Below are positions 10,007-18,513 of a DNA stretch of 18,513 bases, in pieces; the stretch's first letter is position 1; every line of letters begins with the position of its first letter. The DNA is from Thoreauomyces humboldtii. Lineage: Eukaryota; Chytridiomycota; Chytridiomycetes; Spizellomycetales; Powellomycetaceae. The translations under genes and the position numbers were made by a program. A model generated the notes under the pieces. The model ran no database searches. It saw nothing but the letters and a program-made list of their open reading frames with translations, and was not told the origin of the DNA. The DNA is taken from assembly GCA_027596035.1 (NCBI GenBank), contig JADGJA010000445.1:1-18513 (forward strand). Reading direction: 5' to 3'.

Positions 10007-11020
10007 ATGCTCTCCGAACAACCCACCGTTGCGGCCATGCGACTGGCCGATCGATGCTTGAGTAGTCCGCTCCCAAGATCCTTCATTCGTCGGTGTCGCT
10101 ACTCATCAACCGCCCGCACGCCGAGGGTAGTGACCACGATTGCCGAGTACCGCGCAATCCGAGCCGAATGGCAACGCGACGGCCACCAGGTCGGCTTTGT
10201 TCCTACGATGGGAGCCCTTCACGCCGGCCATGCTAGTCTCGCTTCCCTCGCTCGCGGGACGTGCGATCGCGTGGTAGCCAGCATCTTCGTCAACCCCGCC
10301 CAGTTCGCCCCGACCGAAGACCTCGCCGTCTACCCTCGCACGCAAGACGCCGACGTGGCACTCCTTGGCTCGCGGGGCGTGGACCTCATCTTCGCGCCCA
10401 CGGTCAAGGAGATGTACCCGGCAGGGATCGTGCTGGATGTGTCCGGTCAGCGTGGAACCTTTGTCGAGGTGCGGGGAAAGTCACACCAGATGGAGGGCAG
10501 CGTACGGCCACACTTCTTTCGAGGCGTCGCTACGGTCGTGACGAAGCTGTTCAACATCATTCAGCCCGACAAGGCCTTCTTTGGTCAAAAGGACGCTCAG
10601 CAATGCGCCGTCATACGCAGCATGGTCCGGGACCTATTTGTTCCGACCAAAATCGTCGTCGGCGATACAGTACGCGAGGACGATGGACTCGCTATGAGCA
10701 GCCGAAATCGATACCTGTCACCTGAGGAGCGCGCGGTTGCACCTATCCTGTACAAGGCCCTTTCTGCTGGTTTGGCTGCGTATCGGGGACCAGAGTCGGT
10801 GACTAGCCGCGAGGAGCTCATTCGCATCGCAAAGGCGATTGTAGAGAAGCAGGACGGTGCAAAGCTAGAATATCTCAGTGTCGCAGATCCATTTTCCTTG
10901 GAGGAGGTGGACAATGTGGGTTCCGACGGTGCTATCTTTTCGGGAGCGGTGAAAGTTGGAAAGACTCGGATCATCGACAATATCCTTCTGGGCATCTCCA
11001 CCGAAAAGTGGGTCAAATAG
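10007..11020 (+). CDS. PAN6: Pantoate--beta-alanine ligase (pantothenate synthetase)
   Basis: Last step of pantothenate (vitamin B5) synthesis: ATP-dependent joining of pantoate and beta-alanine through a pantoyl-adenylate. Single exon, 337 residues. Family motifs in order: PTMGALHAGH (66-75, the HIGH-like ATP site), SIFVNPAQFAPTEDLAVYPR (92-111), QMEGSVRPHFFRGVATVVTKL (161-181), PDKAFFGQKDAQQ (187-199), and MSSRNRYLSPEER with the KMSKS-like SSRN loop (231-234). Bacterial PanC runs about 280 residues; the extra length is mainly the first 40, which are Arg/Ser-rich and nearly free of acidic residues (RSFIRRCRYSSTART), resembling a mitochondrial presequence. A second in-frame ATG at 10037 would shorten but not remove it. 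It is the only intronless complete gene here. Confidence 0.96.
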   Translation: MLSEQPTVAAMRLADRCLSSPLPRSFIRRCRYSSTARTPRVVTTIAEYRAIRAEWQRDGHQVGFVPTMGALHAGHASLASLARGTCDRVVASIFVNPAQFAPTEDLAVYPRTQDADVALLGSRGVDLIFAPTVKEMYPAGIVLDVSGQRGTFVEVRGKSHQMEGSVRPHFFRGVATVVTKLFNIIQPDKAFFGQKDAQQCAVIRSMVRDLFVPTKIVVGDTVREDDGLAMSSRNRYLSPEERAVAPILYKALSAGLAAYRGPESVTSREELIRIAKAIVEKQDGAKLEYLSVADPFSLEEVDNVGSDGAIFSGAVKVGKTRIIDNILLGISTEKWVK

Positions 11021-11077
11021 GACGTTGCTGTACGCCAGAAACTGTTTTCATTCCTTGAGGGCATCGAGACCAGTGCT

Positions 11078-11788
11078 CTACTTGCCAGAGTAGCTACCAC
11101 CTTCCAAAGTGTGCACTTTTTCCAAGCGAAAGACGTGATGCTCTCCATCAAACGGGGTGGCGAGGAACGCCGCTACGATGTCATGAGCAACGTCGGTGCC
11201 CGTGGTCCTTGCGCCAATCGCGAGCACATTGGCATCGTTATGCTAATCAAGAGGTATCAACACTACTGTCATCATCACTTTTCCGATGGTGTGTCGCGCT
11301 TGGATATCTTACCCGTCGCGCCATCACTGCTGTAACATGATCGTGGCAAAGGCCGCATCGGATGCCTTGACACTTGTTGGCAGCAATAGAAATGCCGATT
11401 CCAGTTCCGCATACTACCACTCCCAGCCTCGTAGCTGTTCCTCGATGTTAGCTCAGACTTACGAACACATCTGTAAGATGTCGTCATCAATGAATGGTAT
11501 TACCATGAGATGAGTCTTTACGAAGGACCTCATCTGATACCGCCTTTGCGTAGTCGGAATAATCACACTGGTGATGTTCTGATAAGCGCGTCCGTCTCTT
11601 GGGGCTCGGATGAACATCCATTGCATGCTACATACGCGGGCGCTGTCGGAGGGACCAACGTCCAAGATCTCCCAATCCTGCGTGGCTGGGTTGTCCCTTA
11701 AAAAAGCAATGATCGAAAGCCTAAGCTGCTGGCCTACATGGTCCGAGCCCAGAACGACGAGCTTGGTAGAAGAGCTTGCAGTGGCCAT
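11078..11788 (-). CDS. RpiB/LacAB-family ribose-5-phosphate isomerase
   Basis: Probably interconverts ribose 5-phosphate and ribulose 5-phosphate or a related sugar phosphate. Exons in transcript order are 11788-11636, 11567-11504, 11434-11313 and 11242-11078, giving 167 residues, slightly above the 140-160 usual for the family. Motifs: [14 protein letters not shown] at the N-terminus (GSDHxG), [35 protein letters not shown] with the catalytic-type Cys, [29 protein letters not shown], and [13 protein letters not shown]. Intron 2 has a clear CTAAC branch before its acceptor. The usual REHNDAN reads RRHNDAN across the last junction, so one acidic residue is lost or the splice is slightly off. 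Yeast uses the unrelated RpiA fold, so the cell may have both. The actual substrate is unproven. It ends only 57 bases from the stop of PAN6. Confidence 0.88.
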
Positions 11789-11922
11789 GGGGGAAGTGCT
11801 ACTAGGTAATGGGGAATGAGTGTTTCCCTGTAAGAAATGGGGAATGGGCAAACGAGCAGCGGTCCGTTTTGGTGCTGCCCTTTTTTCTAGAGTTGCCGTC
11901 AAAGCACCTTTGCGATACCAGG
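11789..11922. promoter_or_regulatory. Shared divergent promoter, isomerase / SWAP gene
   Basis: Only 134 bases separate the two start codons, so both 5' leaders and promoters must fit here or overlap the genes. A run of T with CTAG sits near 11880-11890. I see no TATA box. Confidence 0.45.
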
Positions 11923-14020
11923 ATGAACCGAAGAGAAAAACATCAAACGCAGGAGCCTGCGCCTCCTCCAGAGTTACTCTCGTTCGGCTATGGATCAAAG
12001 CTGTTTCGAAATGATGTCCTCGCTGGACAAGTAGATTCATTGTTGCTGCCGTGGCGAGGAGACTCGTCCGTGCTCATTGATAGGTATGCAGGGTTTCCTG
12101 GACTTTTCTCCTTGGTTATGGATTGCTTCCTTATTACAAGCGAAAAGATGCGATTCATTGAAGGATAAGAAATAAGGAGTGTTTGGTTCAGAGGCGAGCC
12201 GAGTGTGGCCTCGAAAGAGTGACCTGCTCGCGATGATGAAGCTTGTTGCTAGTGTCTCGAGCAAGACTGGGCGAGGTAAAGCGCAGAGAGTACACTGGAT
12301 CAAATGCCTTGCGTTGGACGACGTGGACCTGTTTTCTTGCGTACCGTGATAACCTGACACTGTTCATTTATTTTGCTAGGTACGACGTCCGCAACTTATT
12401 AGACGATCTATCTGGTTTCGACGACCCGACCCGTACAGACGATCTGGATGAGGACGTGGACGAGGTCGACCTGGAGACGGATGTCGCGACGCTTGATGCC
12501 GAACGCTACGCTGATGTGGACTCGGAGGAAGACAAGCTCTTCGAGATGGACGAGGAAGAGCAAACGTATTACTTAGGTATATACCGCTATGCGAGGAAGT
12601 TTTTATCCCCAAAACCAGCTTACAGTTGGAATGAAGAACAAAAAAGACAGAAAGTGCGGATGGGTGTTCACGGGGAGCGATGGGCGTACATCAATGCCCC
12701 CGCTGAAGATGCAAGTCAATCTCTTACGGAAGTCTTTGAGCTCAAGCATCCAGCACCGGCCGGGATAGTCCCTCCGCCTACCTCTCGACTCGCGGAGATC
12801 ATGGAGAAGACGGCTCGCTTCGTTGGTAGTAGCACGAATCCACAAACCGAGATCCTCGTGAAGGCAAAGCAAGCTCAGAATCCGGATTTTGCGTTCTTGG
12901 ACGCCAACCACGAGCTTCATCAGTACTATATTCATCTGCGCACAGTTCTCGCCTCCGGGCTCGCTGGAATTGCTGGCTACAGCAGTGATGATGATTCATC
13001 TTCTGAGACAGCGAAAGAAACCCTGCCTGTAACCCCGGCTGTCATGGATGAGACGGCACCTGGCCCTCCGGTGCATCACAGGTTCGCGCACTTGACACAA
13101 TACCAGTCGTTTCCAGTCTGCTCACCCCGCTTTTTTCCAACAGCTTTCCGCCAGATGATCTTCAGCTTGTCATCCAGGCAACGGCCCGAAGCGTGGCTCG
13201 AGGAGGCTCGGCCCTCGAAGCTCGTCTTACAGAATCGCATCGCACCGATCCCCGCTTCGCATTCCTACGTCCTTGGAACCCTTGGCATAACCACTACCTC
13301 CTTCTTCGTGAGGAAGCAATCGCCTCTCTTGCACAGCCGTCAGTCATCGAGGATTCTCTTCCATCGACAGTTGAGCCTGAGGAACATCAAAGTGGCAATG
13401 CTGCAGAAGAGGAGAAGGCTGCGAGACGTGATCGGGCTCGCGCAGCGCTGGAAAAGATACGCAAATCGCGGCCTGCATCAACTGCTGCTGCGCCACCAAA
13501 ACCTGCGGCTCTCACCGTTGAGGCTACGAGATCTATGCCTGAAAAGGCTGTTGTTGCGGAACTAGAGACTATTCAGGTTAGAGAAAGCGGAAGTATCCGA
13601 GAGAACTTTCGTCCGGAGGATCCGGCGCGGCCTAAGAGATCATCACGGCATTCCTCTGGGGCAGCGCACCGTCATCGAGACACTTCCCCAGCGCGCTCGG
13701 ACGCGCACGATGAGATCCCGAGCTCGAAGTCGGTAAACTCCAGAGAAACCCGCAGCCATCGATATTCCTCGAGGGGTCGTTCAGATGGCAGGGAATCTCA
13801 CAAGCGCCGCCGCTCGCGGGATGAATCTCGGGATCGCTCCGCGTCCAGGGAGTCTCGACGGCAACGGCGTCCTCATTCGCCTGATCATGACAGCCGTGAC
13901 CGCAGGAAGTCTTCGAGACGCTCTGATCACTCCAGAGATCCTCGACACGCGCGGTCTCGGTCTCGGAAACGATCCCGGTCCAGAGAGCACCGACATCGGA
14001 GTCGGCGCGAGCGCGATTGA
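11923..14020 (+). CDS. SWAP-type splicing regulator: DRY_EERY domain, two SURP modules, RS tail
   Basis: Nuclear pre-mRNA splicing regulator related to Suppressor-of-white-apricot (SFSWAP). Exons are 11923-12083, 12380-13081 and 13144-14020, giving 579 residues. The N-terminal domain shows LLSFGYGSKLFRND, LLPWRGD and, across the first junction, LIDR|YDVRNLL with AERYAD after it, the DRY_EERY signature. An acidic stretch follows (64-115). SURP 1 spans about 191-240 (LAEIMEKTARFV ... NPDFAFLDANHELHQYY). SURP 2 spans about 293-342 (LQLVIQATARSVARGG ... DPRFAFLRPWNPWHNHY), completed by the second junction (VHHS|FPPDD). From about 440 to the end the protein is Arg/Ser/Asp/His-rich with many RS and SR pairs. 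Intron 1 is 296 nt, far longer than the others. A 42-nt stretch at 12577-12618 could also be spliced in frame. Confidence 0.9.
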
Positions 14021-14169
14021 GCCAGCACGAGTACATCCTCCCTCCTTTTCCTGCAGCATAATCGTCCAATCGTATCTCCTGTTGCTCAACTAATCCATAC
14101 TGAAGAAGGACGTTTCGACGCGCAGTGGTTATGGAATCATTAAATTATGTACAGGGACGCATGCATAGA

Positions 14170-14817
14170 TTAGGAAATGCCCGCGACCTCCTTCAGCACG
14201 AGAAGCTTCTCCTGCTCGGTGAGAGGAGCGGCGGGCGGAGTTCCGTCCAGCTTGATGTTGTTTCGGACCAGTCTAGACTTTTCTGGCGCGGTGCGCCGGT
14301 TGCTTTCGTGGAGGTCAGAGGGGAGTCGTTCGACGAGGGACGAGCCGGCGAGGAGGGTCCGCGCTTCCTGGGGGGACAGGAGGGCGATGGGTTTCCCCTC
14401 GGCGTTGCGGACCTCTACGTCCCAAGTCTTGCGGTCGTTGAGGGAGACCAGACCCTGGTTCTGTCGTTGCTCGGGTTTCAGCGGCATCATGCTCAACTAA
14501 AGCGGACGACCCAGCGGAGAAGGAAGGTGTCAGAAGGAAGATGTGGCCTGTAGACCTGATGGAAGACCAAACCTTCTTACCTTTGCGAGAAGCCACGCGA
14601 CTCTATCGCTGGGCTGTGCGCCGACCCCGAGCCAGTACTTTATGCGTTCCACGTTCAACTCTATGCGCTTTACGCCTTGGGTATCTGGGACGGGGTTGTA
14701 TGTGCCGACCCGCTCAATGTGCCTTCCGTCGCGAGCCGCCCTGTTGTTTGCGATAACGACGCCGTAAAACGGGTTCTTGCTGGCTCCCCAACGGGCAAGA
14801 CGGATTCGTACGACCAT
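14170..14817 (-). CDS. MRPS16: Mitochondrial small-subunit ribosomal protein bS16m
   Basis: Component of the mitochondrial 37S/28S-type small ribosomal subunit. Exons in transcript order are 14817-14581 and 14496-14170, with an 84-nt intron in phase 0, giving 187 residues. The first 79 residues are a clear S16 domain: MVVRIRLARWGASKNPFYGV, then RAARDGRHIERVGTYNP, ERIKYWLGVGAQPSDRV and WLLAK. Bacterial S16 is about 80-90 residues, so the remaining 108 residues (ending in LLVLKEVAGIS) form a long C-terminal extension, as in many fungal mitochondrial ribosomal proteins. There is no separate presequence ahead of the S16 domain; import must rely on the basic N-terminus itself, which is usual for this protein. 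Confidence 0.93.
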
Positions 14818-15178
14818 CCTAGTGTCGCCTGAGATGTGGTTGAGGAGAAGGGGATAGGAAAAGACTTGTGGATCTGCTCAACGGAATGTCGTGATCTGAC
14901 CCCAGGGGGTGGCTCGTAGGTCAAGTCTTTTGCGTCGAGAAAAGACACCGCCAAACAAGAGGTCGTCGTTTGAAAATGTTTTTTGTTTTTTCCCACGGGC
15001 TTCTGGGACAAGGTCGTCGTCGTTCCTCTCCCACCACTCCCACCTGCAACTGCAATCCCAACGCCGCGACACGCACGAGACACACACTATCATCCCCGTA
15101 CCCTCGCTTACAAGTGATATACAGACGAGCCAGCAGCAACCGCACCCCCTTCCTCCTCGTTCTCTTTTCACCGTGACC
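14818..15178. promoter_or_regulatory. Shared divergent promoter, bS16m / LSG1
   Basis: This is a 361-base space between opposing start codons. The LSG1 side is C/T-rich (ccaccactcccacc and cccccttcctcctcgttctctttt just before the ATG), the usual fungal leader pattern. I see no TATA box or repeat. Open frames here are short and only extend out of the neighbouring exons. Confidence 0.5.
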
Positions 15179-17258
15179 ATGGGTATCCCCACCAGCAAGA
15201 AGAAGGTCGGGCTGGGCAAGTCCCTGATGCGCACCCGTTTCAACGGGAACGCGCAGGTCAACCCAGATGGCTCCATTCGGGTGAGTCCGACATGTTCATG
15301 CGGTTGCTGCTCTCTCGTGGAGAAGTGAAAGAGTGTTCGTGCTGATCCTTCGTTCGTCGACACAGCACACGACCGAAGTCGATGATACTACCGCCAATGT
15401 CACAAAGATGCAGTCCATCACCCAGGAGAATGACCTCGAGGCTTTCCTCACTACCGCCCAGCTGGCCGGTACCGACTTCGCCGCCGAGAAGCTCAACATC
15501 ACGGTCGTGTCGGACACGTACAACAACCCTTTCCTGCTCTCGGCCGAAAAGGAGGAGGAGGCTTTGGCACAACATAAGGAGCTCAAGCATCTGCTCACCG
15601 TGCCCCGCAGACCGGAATGGGACACCACCACCACGGGCGACGAGTTGAAGCAGAGGGAAAACGAGTCGTTCCTCACCTGGCGTAGGGGACTTTCCACTCT
15701 GGAGGAGGAGAAGGGATTGATCATGACCCCTTACGAGCGCAATTTGGAAGTGTGGAGACAGCTCTGGCGTGTCATCGAGCGGTCCGACCTGGTCGTTCAG
15801 ATCGTCGACTCGCGGAATCCCGTCCTGTTCCGATGCAAAGACGTGGAGGCGTACGTCAAGGAAGTCCACCCCGACAAGAAGAACCTGCTTCTCGTCAACA
15901 AAGCCGACATGTTGACCGTCGAGCAACGAATCCAGTGGGCAGACTACTTCGACAAGGAAGGCATCAAGTACATCTTCTTCTCGGCCGCTCTCGCCAAGGA
16001 GAAGCAGGACGCCGAGGAAGAGAAGCGAAGGGAGGCTGCAGACATCGCCGAGCAGCTCGAAAAGTTTGGCGTCTCTGCGATCCCAGACCTCGAGGAAGAT
16101 GAGGATGATGAAGATGAGGACGAGGAGGACAGCGAGGAAGAGGATCCTGGATTGGAAGGAGAAGACAGCAGCGACGAGTACGCCTCAGGCCGCCGTGGCT
16201 CGATAACAGGCATCATTCAGCCGGAAAACCAGGGCAACGTGCCATTGCGAGCACAAATCTGGGGTGCTGACGAGCTGATTGACCTTTTCGAGCAAGAAGT
16301 CCCTGAGCCGCTCAAACCTCTCGGCATCCACGTCAAGGTTGCCGAGACCGCTGTTAAGAACAAGAAGAAGCCCGTCGTCACATCTGATGAACCACCAGCT
16401 CGGCCCAAAATCACCATTGGTTTTGTCGGATATCCGAACGTCGGAAAGTCTTCCACCCTCAACGCGCTCGTCGGTGCAAAGAAGGTGACGGTCTCGTCGA
16501 CGCCAGGAAAGACTAAGCACTTCCAAACCATTCATCTCTCGGAGAACATGATTCTCTGCGATTGTCCTGGTCTCGTTTTCCCGTCGTTCGCAACGACGAA
16601 GGCCGACCTCGTCGTCAACGGTATCCTGCCCATCGACCAGCTGCGAGAATACACTGGCCCAGCAGGTCTCGTCGCTGCCAGAGTGCCCAAGAAGATCATC
16701 GAGAACATCTACGGTCTCAAGATCCGCACCCGCGACGCCGAAGGCGTCGACGAGGTCCGACAACCCAACGGCACCGAAGTCCTCGTCGCCTACTGTCTCT
16801 CCCGCGGCTTCACCAAAGCGTCGCAAGGTAACCCGGACGAGGCTCGTGCGGCCCGGTACATCCTCAAGGACTACGTGAGCGGCAAGCTCCTCTACGCCCA
16901 TCCTCCTCCCGGAGTCGACGACGCCGTCGCCTTCAACGCGCCCATGTACCTCGACCGAAGGTTTGCCCCTCGGAAGCCCGAGGTGGTGCCCACCCGGACC
17001 TCGACGGGCGCCTCCGTGGCCGCACCTCGAACCACCACCCTCGACTCGACCTTCTTCACCCCCGCGGCCCACACCATCAAGGCGGGCTTCGTCGGCAAGC
17101 ATCGGTCCGGCGACGTGGTCCGCACCACCCTCTACCCGCACCAGGGAGCGCCGCAGGTCTCGGCCCCCGTGGGACCGGGAAAGGCTCCAAAGCTTCACGA
17201 CAAGAAGAACAAGCGTCGCGGAAAAGTGCGCACCACGTGGACGGCGCAGGATTTGTGA
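15179..17258 (+). CDS. LSG1: LSG1 large-subunit GTPase (60S maturation, NMD3 release)
   Basis: Cytoplasmic GTPase that releases the export adaptor Nmd3 from the pre-60S ribosome. Exons are 15179-15280 and 15366-17258 with an 85-nt intron, giving 664 residues. The GTPase is circularly permuted, as in the YlqF/YawG class: the G4 motif NKAD (212-215, in LLLVNKADML) and G5-like FFSAA come first, then G1 GYPNVGKSS (389-397), a G2-region Thr in SSTPGKTKHFQT, and G3 DCPGL (433-437). Before them lie TPYERNLEVWRQLWRV and VVQIVDSRNP, typical of Lsg1. An acidic insert (277-295, almost all Asp/Glu) sits between G5 and G1. The C-terminus is basic (KLHDKKNKRRGKVRT), as expected for a ribosome-binding protein. 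The start MGIPTSKKKVGLGKSLMR matches the family's basic head and has good context (gaccATGg). Confidence 0.96.
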
Positions 17259-17996
17259 GGCAAGGCTGCGGGGCGAGGGAGAAGGAAGCTATGGTTATGG
17301 GGTCGTTTCATATAGAGAGAGCGTTACACTGTATTTTCTAGGGTCGACTTTACATCCGCCCTCAAAGATTCAGTATATTTTGGTTTTCCTTTCAACAAGT
17401 CCAAGGCTATTCTTTATCAAGGAGAGTCGGGCGCGACGATGCAAAAGGAATGGTCCAAGAGGGTACGGAAGATGACCTCTCAGTCGATCGGAACGTGGAT
17501 GACGAAGGAGTGCGGTGCCCTTGGATCCTCTGACGTTATCGGCGGAGTTTGGATAGTCACGACAGGAAACGTGCAAGGGACAATAGGAGGCACGTCCGTC
17601 GCTGTCGGGTGACATGGACGCCATCACGAGCAACATCAATTGCGATTCAAGCTCGGCAGGCAAAGTCATCCGCTTCGTGCTGAAACTCTAGGTTTTCGGG
17701 ATATCCGTCGCGCGTCGAACAGATGGTGCAGATGCATACACTGGTCGAGTTCTACAAAATTTCGTTTCTTGGATCTTTGATGATGAGCGTTCCAGCTTGA
17801 CTTCCAGAAAGCCGCCGCGACTTCATTGACGTCGTCATCCCCCCTTTCCTGCACCATCTTTGCGAGCCGGCTCTATACTACTAGACATGCTGTGTCCGCT
17901 GGGATGCTATCTAGCCTCTTGTGGCACCTCTATGCAGAAAAAAAAAGAAGAACGTTCCGGCGTCTTCTCTTCTTCCGCATGTACGCCAAGATCAGA
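17259..17996. other. Convergent intergenic space with weak minus-strand ORFs
   Basis: The 738 bases between the stop of LSG1 and the stop of the gene on the right are longer than two 3' UTRs usually need here. On the minus strand there is a 99-residue frame with an ATG (17669 to 17370), whose first half has C-rich third positions (contains SDGRASYCPLHVSCRDYPNS), and a 63-residue frame just upstream (17857 to 17666) whose stop overlaps that ATG. I recognise no family in either. An A-rich run lies at 17938-17947. This may be one small spliced gene, long UTRs or chance. Confidence 0.3.
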
Positions 17997-18422
17997 CTAC
18001 GCCTCGTCGTCTACGAGTGCAGGAGCTTTTCCCTTGCCCTTCCTCTTGTCAGCTTGGAGTTCGTCCAGGGTGTAAGGCATCACCGGCGGACCCTGCGGGA
18101 GAGCGTCACGCAACTCTGACGTTGTTGTCGTCGTCGTGACGTCCTCAGGGATTCGATAAAAGTCGGAAAAGACGTCTTCGTGGCCAGCCACGAGACGCTG
18201 GATCAGAGCGAGATGGGGAAGAGGAAGGGGCAAAAAGGTTTTGGTTAGCAAGAGGAGGCAGCAGCAGAAGTCGAGAAAAAGATGGGGTTCTCTGAAAGGG
18301 GGTTTCTCCAGAAAGACGAACCTCAACCTCGTCACGCTCGTCAAGGTCCTGCATGTGCTTGACCCTGAACTGGTAGCCCTCCTCGATGGCGGAGATGGTG
18401 TCGTGGACGTGCACGAGCCTCA
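17997..18422 (-). CDS. 3' end of an unrecognised gene, continuing past the right edge
   Basis: Two exons are visible in transcript order: 18422-18322 and 18197-17997, ending at a TAG at 17997-17999. The first opens after an acceptor (ttccacag) in a phase that needs one base from an exon outside the window or in the last 90 bases. It reads RLVHVHDTISAIEEGYQFRV and ends near DLDERDEVE. The 124-nt intron has a CTAAC branch point and ends gatccag. The last exon reads RLVAGHEDVFSDFYRIPEDV, a Thr run, then PPVMPYTLDELQADKRKGKG and a short acidic end. The charged helical stretch suggests a soluble C-terminal region. A second possible donor 6 bases earlier would drop two residues (VE). I do not recognise the family. 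Confidence 0.65.
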
Positions 18423-18513
18423 CTGTGGAACGTCAATCCGAAGAAAAAAAAATCGCATGAGACGACGACTGGCGGGTCGAGAACAACTCCCGGAGGGGCC
18501 CCCAGGAGCGGGG

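Noticed and set aside
16185..17198. A 337-residue minus-strand open frame inside LSG1
   Set aside because: It is antisense to the GTPase core. Its length comes from the GC-rich codon use of LSG1, and it shows no family motif.
1..18513. CRISPR array, tRNA, rRNA, riboswitch or biosynthetic gene cluster
   Set aside because: No regularly spaced repeats, no cloverleaf-like or rRNA sequence, and no grouping of pathway enzymes were seen; the organism is a eukaryote.

Overview
The window is nuclear DNA of a fungus, most likely a basidiomycete. Nearly every gene is split by short introns (about 56-94 nt, GT...AG, often with a CTAAC- or CTGAC-like branch point). The gene set is standard eukaryotic housekeeping, and genes alternate between strands at short distances. 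I cannot name the genus from the sequence. All exon joins below were made by eye, by keeping the reading frame and restoring known family motifs across each junction.

Layout, left to right: a class I CPD photolyase gene (+, 3 exons, 216-2077); a 1.1 kb gene-poor stretch with the decayed 3' end of a Ty1/copia-type retrotransposon on the minus strand (RNase H tail plus a putative 127-bp LTR) and the promoter of the next gene; a GT71 (MNN1-type) alpha-1,3-mannosyltransferase (+, 3 exons, 3175-5205); a protein with four RanBP2-type zinc fingers (-, 4 exons, 5554-6640); the tRNA m5C methyltransferase NCL1/TRM4 (-, 10 exons, 6929-9800); pantoate--beta-alanine ligase (+, single exon, 10007-11020); an RpiB/LacAB-family sugar-phosphate isomerase (-, 4 exons, 11078-11788); a SWAP/SURP splicing regulator with an RS tail (+, 3 exons, 11923-14020); mitochondrial ribosomal protein bS16m (-, 2 exons, 14170-14817); the 60S export and maturation GTPase LSG1 (+, 2 exons, 15179-17258); and the 3' end of an unrecognised gene (-, from 17997 past the right edge).

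Three gene pairs are divergent and share short intergenic spaces (NCL1/PAN6 206 bp, isomerase/SWAP 134 bp, bS16m/LSG1 361 bp). Tail-to-tail pairs include a gap of only 57 bp (PAN6/isomerase). Several genes serve RNA or translation (NCL1, SWAP, bS16m, LSG1 and perhaps the zinc-finger protein), but nothing indicates an operon or one joint pathway. This looks like an ordinary housekeeping stretch.

I found no rRNA, tRNA, CRISPR array, biosynthetic cluster or clearly new system. The points most worth a second look are the retroelement relic and the coding-like fragment beside it, the repeated intron position inside the zinc fingers, the long first intron of the SWAP gene, and the frame-neutral intron at the flavin site of the photolyase.
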